Source: Acidobacteria bacterium UBA2990 (lineage in GTDB: Bacteria > Acidobacteriota > Vicinamibacteria > Vicinamibacterales > UBA8438). From it: DNA of 64,000 nt. The notes under the pieces are model-generated. The model saw nothing but the letters and a program-made list of their open reading frames with translations, made no database searches and had not been told where the DNA came from. The stretch lies in NCBI GenBank assembly GCA_002347025.1, contig DEAE01000002.1, positions 103,757-167,756 of the forward strand. Reading direction: 5' to 3'. Both the position numbers and the translations under genes were made by a program. Positions 45,563 to 53,811 of this stretch are shown one piece after another. How positions within the stretch are numbered: position 1 is the stretch's first letter; the number at the start of each line of letters is the position of its first letter.

Positions 45563-45943
45563 GGCCTCATTGTAGGTCTGAGCACCGCGAAACTCAAGCC
45601 TCAACTTGGAGTTGAAAGCTTCCGCAAAGCACCTTTGGGCTTGGTTTGATGGGTCGTCGGGTCAACTGGGTTGTCTTCTGGTGGGAAGAAGGTCAGCCCC
45701 TCTACGGAACTGAGTTGCTCCAACTTTGGTAGCGCTTTTGAACGGCTTCCACGTAGAATGCGGTGTCAGGCCGTGGTAATTGGATGTTTATTGGCTAGGG
45801 AAATCTCGTCGCGTGACCGGAGGCTGGGTCATTGCGGCCCTCTGACAACAGGGTCGGGCTGTCATCGAGCCGCCGGACACAGAAAATTTCTGATGGGAAG
45901 CTTGTGTTTGTATAAGTGTCCATATTCTCCCCGGATAACCATT
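45563..45943. other. Divergent intergenic region
   Basis: Between cassette III and the FbiC gene. A minus-strand frame that ends at TGA 45601-45603 reads protein-like for about 50 residues (LPKLEQLSSVEGLTFFPPED and on) but has no start; it may be a remnant. Otherwise leader DNA for both genes. Confidence 0.3.
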
Positions 45944-45977
45944 GTTTAAACTTTAAACGATGGGCAGTTTATTAAAC
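45944..45977. promoter_or_regulatory. Twin palindromes upstream of fbiC
   Basis: GTTTAAA-C-TTTAAAC (45944-45958) and GTTTA-T-TAAAC (45967-45977) are both perfect and share the half-site GTTTA. Their centres are 21 bases apart. They lie 14-47 bases before the start codon, so a bound protein would cover the promoter or the leader. Confidence 0.45.
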
Positions 45978-45990
45978 CAGAGTTGTGTTT

Positions 45991-48432
45991 ATGACAGAGC
46001 AGGAGTACCGGTGGCCGTCTCGAGACGAAGCTCTGAGTCTGGTGCATGAGCCCAATTTGTCAGAACTCATGGCACGGGCCGCCTCTCTGCGCGATGCTGG
46101 TTTTGGAAATGTAGTCACTTACTCTCGAAAAGTCTTCATTCCGCTGACTCAGCTATGTCGTGACGTTTGCCGGTATTGCACGTTTGCTCAACCACCGCGG
46201 ATGGGCGAACGGGTCTATCTTACGATTGACGAGATGATCAATGTAGCTCGCCAAGGGGCTGAGGCAGGGTGCCGTGAGGCTCTCTTTACTCTTGGTGACA
46301 AGCCGGAATTGCGGTATCCGCAGGCTCGCGCCGAACTTGCCGAGCTCGGCTATGCAACTACGATCGAGTATCTACTTGCCGCCACGCGGGCAGTGTTTGA
46401 TGCGACCGGCTTGTTGCCTCACGCGAATCCAGGCGTTACCTCGTATCGTGAACTAGTCGCGCTTAGGGAAACCTGTCCTTCTCAAGGCATGATGTTGGAG
46501 AGTGTCTCAGAACGCTTACTTGAGGCGGGCGAAGCTCATTTCGGGTCGCCTGACAAGGACCCACAAGCCAGATTGGCGACGCTGAAAACTGCAGGAGAAT
46601 TGTCCATTCCTTACACTTCCGGCATCCTAATTGGCATAGGGGAGACACGGGAAGAGCGGATTGAAGCCATTCTTGCCTTGCGTGACCTGCATGCAAGACA
46701 TCACCACATCCAGGAAGTAATCATCCAGAATTTCAGAGCCAAAGAAGGTACTGCCATGGCTACATGGGCTGAGCCTGACTTGGCGGATTTGTTGTGGACC
46801 ATTGCGAGCGCTCGACTAATTCTGGGCCCTCGGATGCCGATTCAAGCACCACCAAACTTAAGTCCTGGTACGTTTGGTGCTTTAATCCGGGCTGGAATCA
46901 ACGACTGGGGCGGCGTGTCTCCCGTTACCCCTGACCACGTTAACCCCGAAGCCCCCTGGCCGCACCTCGATGTGCTTGCAAGTCGAACTGCAGACGAGGG
47001 TAAGGTTCTGAGTGAGCGCCTCACGGTTTACCCAACTTATGTTCGAGCGTTGGATGATTGGGTCGCTGCCTCGATGAAGCCGGCAATTTTGCAGGCTTCT
47101 GATGCTGATGGCTTGGCTCGAGTAGACCCGTGGTCGCCTGGGGATGGCGACGCATTCTTACCTCGGGAGGTGCTTGAATATACTCACCACTCGGCTACGT
47201 TGGTCCCTTCGCGGAGGATTGAGACTCTGTGCGAGGCAGCAGGTCGCGGGGTGGCGCTGACGGAGTCTGAAATTGCTCATCTCTTCAGCGCTAGGGGTGA
47301 TGATCTTGCGTTTGTGCTTCGGGCAGCCGATCGACTCCGTCTGGAGGTCAACGGGGACGAGGTAACTTACGTCGTCAACCGAAACATCAATTACACCAAT
47401 GTCTGTTACTTCCGGTGTCAATTTTGCGCCTTTTCAAAAGGCAAACTTAGCGAGAGCCTTCGTGGAGTTCCTTATCTCTTAGACTTGGAGGAGATCGGCC
47501 GTCGTACTACCGAAGCGTGGGCTCGTGGTGCGTCCGAGGTGTGCATGCAGGGAGGGATACATCCGGAATATACCGGTGCCACCTATCTGGATATCTGCCG
47601 GACGGTCAAGGCAGCCGTACCTGGTATCCATGTTCATGCTTTTTCGCCCTTGGAAGTCTGGCAGGGGGCTGAAACGCTTGGGGTGTCCTTACGAGACTTC
47701 TTGCTACAGCTGAAGGAGGCAGGATTGGGAACTCTTCCCGGTACTGCCGCGGAAATCTTGGATGATGAGATTAGGCAAGATCTGTGTCCCGATAAGCTGT
47801 CGACGGAGCAATGGTTGGAGGTGATGGAGACTGCTCACGGAGTGGGCTTCAAGACTACCGCCACGATCATGTACGGGCATATCGATGGGCCCAAGAATTG
47901 GGGGCGCCATCTACGGCGGGTTCGAGATTTGCAAGAGAAGACAGGTGGGTTCACCGAGTTTGTGCCGTTGCCGTTCGTGCATCGGGAAGCACCGTTGTAT
48001 TTGAAGGGACGAGCCCGGAAGGGGCCGACATTTCGAGAGGCGCTTTTGATGCATGCAGTAGCAAGACTAGCGCTTCACCCGGTGATATCGAATATCCAGG
48101 CGTCTTGGGTCAAAATGGGACCTAGGGGAATCGTGGAATGTCTAAAAGCTGGAGTGAACGATATTGGTGGAACGCTGATGAATGAGAGCATCACGAGGGC
48201 GGCAGGAGCATCCTTTGGCGAGGAACTTCCGCCCGAAGAGATGGAGGCTGTTATCCGAACGGCCAGTCGTCGTCCCCGACAACGATCAACTGCCTACGGT
48301 AGACCGCCAGGAGAGCAGGTGGCTCGCTCTTTTCGAGCAGCAGCCTTACAGCCGACGGTCCGCACACCTGCGTCACGCTGGTCGAGGTCTGTTCCAGCAG
48401 GGAGCCTAGTGCGGCCTGGTCTTGATGCCTGA
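45991..48432 (+). CDS. fbiC: FO synthase, fused CofG-CofH
   Basis: 813 residues from ATG 45991. Two radical SAM domains. The N-terminal CofG half has CRDVCRYC (56-63) and the C-terminal CofH half has Cys472, Cys476 and Cys479 in CYFRCQFC, each binding a 4Fe-4S cluster and SAM. The order CofG then CofH and the length match FbiC of actinobacteria. It makes FO (the deazaflavin core of F420) from tyrosine and a ribityl-aminouracil. The last 50 residues are Arg/Pro/Ser-rich and not conserved. No other F420 gene is in the window. Two palindromes upstream may control it. Confidence 0.92.
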   Translation: MTEQEYRWPSRDEALSLVHEPNLSELMARAASLRDAGFGNVVTYSRKVFIPLTQLCRDVCRYCTFAQPPRMGERVYLTIDEMINVARQGAEAGCREALFTLGDKPELRYPQARAELAELGYATTIEYLLAATRAVFDATGLLPHANPGVTSYRELVALRETCPSQGMMLESVSERLLEAGEAHFGSPDKDPQARLATLKTAGELSIPYTSGILIGIGETREERIEAILALRDLHARHHHIQEVIIQNFRAKEGTAMATWAEPDLADLLWTIASARLILGPRMPIQAPPNLSPGTFGALIRAGINDWGGVSPVTPDHVNPEAPWPHLDVLASRTADEGKVLSERLTVYPTYVRALDDWVAASMKPAILQASDADGLARVDPWSPGDGDAFLPREVLEYTHHSATLVPSRRIETLCEAAGRGVALTESEIAHLFSARGDDLAFVLRAADRLRLEVNGDEVTYVVNRNINYTNVCYFRCQFCAFSKGKLSESLRGVPYLLDLEEIGRRTTEAWARGASEVCMQGGIHPEYTGATYLDICRTVKAAVPGIHVHAFSPLEVWQGAETLGVSLRDFLLQLKEAGLGTLPGTAAEILDDEIRQDLCPDKLSTEQWLEVMETAHGVGFKTTATIMYGHIDGPKNWGRHLRRVRDLQEKTGGFTEFVPLPFVHREAPLYLKGRARKGPTFREALLMHAVARLALHPVISNIQASWVKMGPRGIVECLKAGVNDIGGTLMNESITRAAGASFGEELPPEEMEAVIRTASRRPRQRSTAYGRPPGEQVARSFRAAALQPTVRTPASRWSRSVPAGSLVRPGLDA

Positions 48433-48509
48433 AGGGGAATATTGGAATTGCTCCGACAGACTGTCGCGTGGTCCATGGGGGCTACGCTGGACCAAAAGGG
48501 GAAGGACAC

Positions 48510-49052
48510 ATGACTGGAGAAAAGCTCAGATCATTTACACAACAGAACCGATCTCTTTTGCAAATTGGTGGGAGTCTTGCTGTAGTGGGAGCGATTGGTG
48601 TGTTCTTGTTGTGGTTTCTGACTTGCCCGTGCGACCGGATGCCCGGAGGTTACTTGTTGGGTGATGTGTCAGACGGCCCAGTTGCTGACTGGTCCTTCGC
48701 CAATGATGTGACCCTCTGCCAAATTCAAATTAGTGCCGGGGTGTTGCCCCACTCAATCAACCTCAATTGCATGGCGACTCCTGAAGGAGGGCTATATCTC
48801 AGTTGTTCGCAGTGCGAGACCAAGCGTTGGTCTAATGCCGTCTTGGAGAACGGCAGAGCGAGGTTACGCTTAAACGAAACTGTGTATCCGGTTACGCTCA
48901 CCCGGGTCCTGGATAGTCGTGAGCTTGATGGTGCTTGGAGCGCGCGGGTGATCAAGTTGAACACACTGCCAGAACCCGCCAATCCTGCTCCACCCCCAGG
49001 AACACCTCGCCCTGACCATTGGTGGTCGTTCCGGGTAGTGTCTCGGTCGTAG
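48510..49052 (+). CDS. Conserved-looking membrane-anchored protein of unknown function
   Basis: 180 residues from ATG 48510 (GGGGAAGG just upstream). A single membrane segment (about residues 18-38, SLAVVGAIGVFLLWFL) and then a soluble domain with several Cys (CPCD, CQIQI, LNCMAT, LSCSQCETKRW). Ends with a Pro-rich tail. Family not recognised. It follows fbiC by 77 bases, so a link to F420 is possible but not shown. Confidence 0.55.
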   Translation: MTGEKLRSFTQQNRSLLQIGGSLAVVGAIGVFLLWFLTCPCDRMPGGYLLGDVSDGPVADWSFANDVTLCQIQISAGVLPHSINLNCMATPEGGLYLSCSQCETKRWSNAVLENGRARLRLNETVYPVTLTRVLDSRELDGAWSARVIKLNTLPEPANPAPPPGTPRPDHWWSFRVVSRS

Positions 49053-49057
49053 TGCTG

Positions 49058-49591
49058 TTAGCGAGTGGTGACGGGTGCGGCTGCGCGGTCCAGTGCAGAC
49101 ACCACGGTGGTTACGGTGAGGATATACGCTACGAGTGTGGCGGCCTCAGACAACAGGCTTCCAATCGGTTCGAAGACTGTCAGGCGGGATGCTGAAATAA
49201 GGCAAAGTGGCGAAAAATAGAAGATCCCGTTCCAGCGTCCTATTCGTGTCATGCGTAGTTGTTTCTGTTGATGTGTGAGATAGGAATCAAGCACATACTG
49301 GCTGAAGGCCAAAGCGACACACGCGGGTAAGATAGGTGTGACTATCCCGGCTATGGCAGCGCCGGCGAGTCCCGTCGTGACGAAGATACAATCCGTGGCA
49401 TGATCAAAAAATTGGCCGTTCGGCGATGCGGTGCCGGCGGCTCTCGCTACCTTGCCGTCAAGGTAATCAGTCGCAACGGCCAGACATAACAACAGAGCTA
49501 GGGCTTCTGGATTTAGGAACTGAGGCCTGGCAAGCCCTACAGCTACAGGGATCGTCAACATCAGTCTGGTTGCGGTAAGTAGGTGTGCCAT
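49058..49591 (-). CDS. CDP-alcohol phosphatidyltransferase
   Basis: 177 residues with about five membrane segments. The active-site motif is complete: Asp42, Asp45-Gly46, Ala49-Arg50, Gly59, Asp63 and Asp67, with the spacing D-x2-DG-x2-AR-x8-G-x3-D-x3-D. It joins a CDP-activated lipid to an alcohol, for example glycerol phosphate or inositol phosphate, in the inner membrane. Last gene of a three-gene operon. Confidence 0.88.
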   Translation of the reverse strand: MAHLLTATRLMLTIPVAVGLARPQFLNPEALALLLCLAVATDYLDGKVARAAGTASPNGQFFDHATDCIFVTTGLAGAAIAGIVTPILPACVALAFSQYVLDSYLTHQQKQLRMTRIGRWNGIFYFSPLCLISASRLTVFEPIGSLLSEAATLVAYILTVTTVVSALDRAAAPVTTR

Positions 49592-49593
49592 TT

Positions 49594-50616
49594 TCAGCCG
49601 AATAGCTCACGTTGAGCGCGCTGCCAGAACACTAACCCGATCAGGGCGTTGAAGAAGATGAAAAAGTTGTGTTGGACAAATCCAAAGGCTGCCATTTGGC
49701 CTTCATTGTCTGGAAAGAGAATGACCCAGAAGGTGATCGCAGCAGCCCGCATTGGAGTAGGAGCGGTAGCGGCAAAGAAAATGACGGGTAAGTAGCCCAG
49801 CAATGATAAAAAGGTCGCTTCAACGCCAAACAGACGTAGCGCGATAGTGTAAACCGCTACGGCAGCGAGTAATGCCGGAGATCGGAGCAGGAGGAACAAA
49901 GCGTAGTGTTTGAGCGTCGCTAAGCGGAATGCGTGAAACAGCCGTTTGTCTCTTATCTGAGCTCTGGGTAATAGGGTGCCTCGGAAAAAGAGATAGCACA
50001 GGGTAAATACTGCTCCAGCCCCTAGTGCGATATAGGGGATGAGAGAAAATGCACTAGGGAGAGTGTCCTGACTGAAAGCGAAGCCGACCGTGGCCCAGGT
50101 TAAGAGATAGAACACCTCGCAGAACATGATGAACAGCATTACGGAGCCGACTTCCCATCCAGGTACTTGGTCGCGTCGATTCAGGTAGTAAGCCATTGCA
50201 CCTTTACCGATTTGTTCGTTAAAGATGGAGATGATGTAGGCGCTAGCGCGGATAGGCAGGATGTCTCGGTAGCGTGTCGTGGTTACGAACCAATTTAGTG
50301 CTCTGGTGACGACCAGCGTATCGATCGCCAGATAGAAACAGGAGTAGGTCATCATCAATGCCAACCAGGCAAGCCACTGGACGTCGGCAAAGACTTGAGC
50401 CATATAGCTAAAAAGGGATAGGCCTTCTCGCATCGCAGCCCCGTTCAAGCGTGAATATAGGTAAACAAAACACCCTGTCGTGATCGCCAGAAAGAGAGCC
50501 CTGCCCCAACGATTCTGGGGATGGCTTGGGAGCGAAGCCTTTCTGTGGGCTGCGTCCTCTTGAGGTGTTTCCGTGGAAGGAGCCGATTCAGTAGGATGTC
50601 GTGAAGGCTTTGTCAT
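49594..50616 (-). CDS. Multi-pass membrane protein (YbhN/LPG synthase TM-like)
   Basis: 340 residues with about eight membrane segments after a polar N-terminus of about 38 residues. The pattern (FNEQIGKGAMAYYLNRRDQVPGWE, APTPMRAAAITFWV) resembles the UPF0104/lysylphosphatidylglycerol synthetase membrane domain, seen in flippase-like proteins. It overlaps the SDR gene by four bases (50613-50616) and is two bases from the CDP-alcohol gene, so the three work together, probably in lipid making or transfer. Confidence 0.6.
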   Translation of the reverse strand: MTKPSRHPTESAPSTETPQEDAAHRKASLPSHPQNRWGRALFLAITTGCFVYLYSRLNGAAMREGLSLFSYMAQVFADVQWLAWLALMMTYSCFYLAIDTLVVTRALNWFVTTTRYRDILPIRASAYIISIFNEQIGKGAMAYYLNRRDQVPGWEVGSVMLFIMFCEVFYLLTWATVGFAFSQDTLPSAFSLIPYIALGAGAVFTLCYLFFRGTLLPRAQIRDKRLFHAFRLATLKHYALFLLLRSPALLAAVAVYTIALRLFGVEATFLSLLGYLPVIFFAATAPTPMRAAAITFWVILFPDNEGQMAAFGFVQHNFFIFFNALIGLVFWQRAQRELFG

Positions 50617-51515
50617 GATTGTTGGGTCTTGCCATGGATGAGATCGTCGAGTGTCGAGGACAGTGGCGTCAGACTAACGCCGAGGTCAGCAGCGGCATTC
50701 TGGCGAACTACCTCATTGGTAGTGATGACCTCGATGACGGTGGGTGTCATTCCTTGTCTCCTAATGAGATTTTGGAGTGCTGCTCCTAGCTTTCCTGCCC
50801 AGATAGGGATAGAGCCAATTGATATTTTCTGTCCCAGACGATGGCTCACTTCCGCAACCAGGGCGCGGTAGGTTATCGACTGGGGGCCGGCTAGGTCGTG
50901 TAAAGCTACCCCAGGTTGTTGGGCGCGAGCACAGTTGAGGATGGCTTGGCTCAAGTCATCCACATCCAGTGGGTGCATCGAGTAGTGTCCGCCGCCTAAC
51001 AATTTGACGGATGGCCGCGATGCTACGTGTAGGAGTGAACGGGCCCCGGCTGTGCCTGGACCGAGCAGGATCGGGGTACGTATGATTGTTGCGGAAATTC
51101 CCGAGTCCTTAACTGCCTGTTCCGCTTGGCCCTTGGACTGAAAATAGCGATTGGATGAGTGAGGATCGGCACCCAGTACGCTGATGAAAATCAAATGATC
51201 GACGCGAGCTTGGCGGCAGGCTTCTACAACGGTCTGTGTCGTGTCAATGTTAGCTCTCTGATAGGTGGATGTGGAACTTTCAAGGAGAATACCAGCAAGG
51301 TGGACTACACACCCGGCGTTGGTCAATAGGCTGCTTAGTCCGGAGGTGTCGTTATAGTTAACTAGGCAGGGGGTGATGTGCGGGGAGGACGGAAGCCCAG
51401 CAAGCGCCTGTTGGGTCCGGACACCGGCGTTGGCATGGATCTCTTGCTGATCGGTTATGTGACGGAGTAGAGACCGCCCGACGCTGCTATTTGCTCCGGT
51501 AATTGCGATATTCAT
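50613..51515 (-). CDS. NAD(P)-binding atypical SDR / NmrA-like epimerase
   Basis: 300 residues. The nucleotide motif is ITGANSSVGRSLL (4-16). VVHLAGI, FISVLGADPHSSNRYFQSKGQAE and IIRTPILLGPG follow, typical of extended atypical SDR proteins (NDUFA9-like). The usual YxxxK is replaced by YFQSKG, which still has Tyr and Lys close together. Substrate unknown. First gene of the lipid operon. Confidence 0.8.
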   Translation of the reverse strand: MNIAITGANSSVGRSLLRHITDQQEIHANAGVRTQQALAGLPSSPHITPCLVNYNDTSGLSSLLTNAGCVVHLAGILLESSTSTYQRANIDTTQTVVEACRQARVDHLIFISVLGADPHSSNRYFQSKGQAEQAVKDSGISATIIRTPILLGPGTAGARSLLHVASRPSVKLLGGGHYSMHPLDVDDLSQAILNCARAQQPGVALHDLAGPQSITYRALVAEVSHRLGQKISIGSIPIWAGKLGAALQNLIRRQGMTPTVIEVITTNEVVRQNAAADLGVSLTPLSSTLDDLIHGKTQQS

Positions 51516-52032
51516 GTTCCTAGGACAAGTATCCTGTTCACGAGTGCATTAGAGCCGCTAGTTCAAACGATCGTAACGATATTAGCTCACATCGCTTCGT
51601 ATCAGCAGCGGATGGACCACGGGGCGGGTAGATGTGAGGCCCTCTGGCGACCAGCTTGGCGACCGTTACCTGTGACCAGGAAACATGGTCTCTGGCGATC
51701 ACGGACGATCTCACGCTTGAGTGGGGTTGTCATGTTGGTTGTTCCAGTTTGCCTCTTGGTGGATGGATGTGACCCTACCGGGTGAATTCTCACCTCGGTC
51801 TACTGGCAGACCCCGATGCCTTGCGCTTAAAATGAGACATTCCTTTTGGGGTGGAGGGGTGGAGTCAGTCGGTTTATGGTCTAGACGGTGTACCGCGAGA
51901 GTCTGGACTGGGAAATCTCGACTGCTTTCTAACGGTTTTGTAGCATGAGTAGTGGCTGACAGTTTAAAGCGTCGGGTGGCGGTGTTTTAGCTAGTAGTGT
52001 CAACTTTATGCATTCGGGAGTAAGGAGGCCAG
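51516..52032. other. Non-coding gap
   Basis: About 500 bases between divergent genes. Only short overlapping frames; none with a good start or family signal. It should hold promoters for both sides. Confidence 0.4.
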
Positions 52033-52974
52033 ATGGGTAAACAACAGTGTTGTAAGTGGAAGTTTGTGGCTACGATGGCGTTGGCCGCCATGCTGGTGGG
52101 CTCTGCGGGAACAGTGCAGGCACAACTCAGCGACACCACTGCTTTTCTCGCAGATGTTGCTAATCAGTATCGGGTCGTTCCAAACGTTGTGTATCACGTC
52201 GCGAACAACCACGAGAACAAACTAGATCTCTACCTCCCAACAGACCCAGATGGTCCCACTCCTGTGCTGATGATGATCCACGGCGGAGGCTGGGTCGCTG
52301 GAACGAAAGAATCCCAGCTGCTTCGGGCTTTACCTTATCTCGAGATGGGATGGGCTGTAGTCAATGTGTCCTACCGACTCGTGCAAGTGTCTCGTGCGCC
52401 TGCGGCTGTTGAAGATTGTCTGTGTGCGTTGCAGTGGATTGCCCGAAACGCTGACCGCTACCATTTTGATCTTTCTCGTATTGTCACCACGGGGAATTCA
52501 GCAGGGGGACACTTAGCGTTGACCAGCGGAATGACTCCTGCTTCGTCAGGCCTTGGCTGGGAATGCACATCAGGGAACTTTTCTGGTCCGCCGACGATCC
52601 CGTCGGTGGAGGTCGCTGCGATCATCAACTGGTATGGGATTACGGATGTAGCTGACTTGGCCACGGGGCCAAATACCAAGGGTTACGCTGTCCAGTGGCT
52701 GGGCAGTCTACCGAACCGAGCCGAGGTGGCGTCTGTTGTTTCGCCATTGACCTATGTCGATAGTGAAGTGCCGCCGGTGCTGACCATCCACGGAGATGCT
52801 GATCAGATCGTTCCCTATGATCATGCATTGCGGTTGCATGCAGCGTTGGATGAAGCTGGGGTGGCAAACCAGCTTCACACCGTCCCTGGAGGTGGTCACG
52901 GAGGGTTCAATCGAGCTGAAACCCTTACTATTTACGAGGTGATCCAAGGTTTCTTGCGCGAGCAAGGCCTCTGA
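52033..52974 (+). CDS. Exported alpha/beta hydrolase (HSL/BD-FAE type esterase)
   Basis: 313 residues, AAGGAGG four bases before ATG. Signal peptide ends near residue 30 (TVQAQ). Oxyanion motif HGGGW (83-87), nucleophile Ser156 in GNSAGGH, acid Asp in HGDADQIVP (about 255-257) and His289 in GGGHGGF. It would hydrolyse small esters in the periplasm. Confidence 0.88.
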   Translation: MGKQQCCKWKFVATMALAAMLVGSAGTVQAQLSDTTAFLADVANQYRVVPNVVYHVANNHENKLDLYLPTDPDGPTPVLMMIHGGGWVAGTKESQLLRALPYLEMGWAVVNVSYRLVQVSRAPAAVEDCLCALQWIARNADRYHFDLSRIVTTGNSAGGHLALTSGMTPASSGLGWECTSGNFSGPPTIPSVEVAAIINWYGITDVADLATGPNTKGYAVQWLGSLPNRAEVASVVSPLTYVDSEVPPVLTIHGDADQIVPYDHALRLHAALDEAGVANQLHTVPGGGHGGFNRAETLTIYEVIQGFLREQGL

Positions 52975-53133
52975 GGCAGGGACAGGAACTCTAAAATGAT
53001 TTTGTCGAATCGAGCCTGTGTTGGAGGTCTGGATGGCGGTTGGATTCTCAATATGCAGATTAGGTGTGTTTGGAGACGCAGGTAGGTTTGCCTCTCGGGG
53101 AGTAGGGCTTGCTGTTTGGTTGAGGCGGGCGGC

Positions 53134-53751
53134 ATGAGGATCGACCTGATTGGTTTAGTAGGCATAAGTCTGCTTGCTGGCGTCTCAGCTGCGTCGGCGG
53201 GATCGCCGCCAGAGCCCTTGGATGTGGCAAGAACGCCTTGGGATGGGGTGGTGCCATGGCGTCCAGCTGCCGGCCCACTGTTCGACTCTACCGGTCATGC
53301 AGGTAATTATGGAATGGCGAACCTACTCACCTTGTTGCGATCTGCTGAACCCGACGATCTGTTGCTGAATCGGATGGAGGCGGTGCAAGCCAAGTGGCTC
53401 TCTGCCAGTCCTTCCATTACCGTGAACTCGGTGCTGGATGGAGTGTTCACTGCAATTCAGTCATCACAAGGTGAAAGAGCATTTGCTCGGACTTGCAGCA
53501 ACTGTCACAGTGAAGCTGAATTTTCAGGAGGGCGGTTTCGGATCAGATGGGTTGGACAGTCGATAGGCGACCTTTTCGATACCGTGTCTACTCTAATGCC
53601 AGAAGATAATCCAGGGAGTCTGACTCCAGAAGTCTACGCGTCGCTGGTGGCATATCTATTGGATCTAAATGGCTATCCGGATGGCCAAAATCCCCTGCCG
53701 CCGGACCTGGCGGTTCTGAACCTGCTGGATATCGTGGCGAATTCCCGGTGA
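53134..53751 (+). CDS. Exported monohaem cytochrome c
   Basis: 205 residues from ATG 53134 (GAGGCGGG upstream). Signal peptide ends near residue 22. The haem motif CSNCH is 121-125, and Met155 (LMPEDNPG) is the likely sixth ligand; YASLVAYLLDLNGYP is the usual C-terminal helix of class I cytochromes. The 90 residues before the haem site are of unknown fold. It is 60 bases before a PQQ dehydrogenase, so it is probably its electron acceptor. Confidence 0.85.
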   Translation: MRIDLIGLVGISLLAGVSAASAGSPPEPLDVARTPWDGVVPWRPAAGPLFDSTGHAGNYGMANLLTLLRSAEPDDLLLNRMEAVQAKWLSASPSITVNSVLDGVFTAIQSSQGERAFARTCSNCHSEAEFSGGRFRIRWVGQSIGDLFDTVSTLMPEDNPGSLTPEVYASLVAYLLDLNGYPDGQNPLPPDLAVLNLLDIVANSR

Positions 53752-53811
53752 TTTAGTAGTGTAGAAATGGCTGGATGTGAGGACTAGCTCAGAAGAGGAA
53801 AGGGTGAGCAG

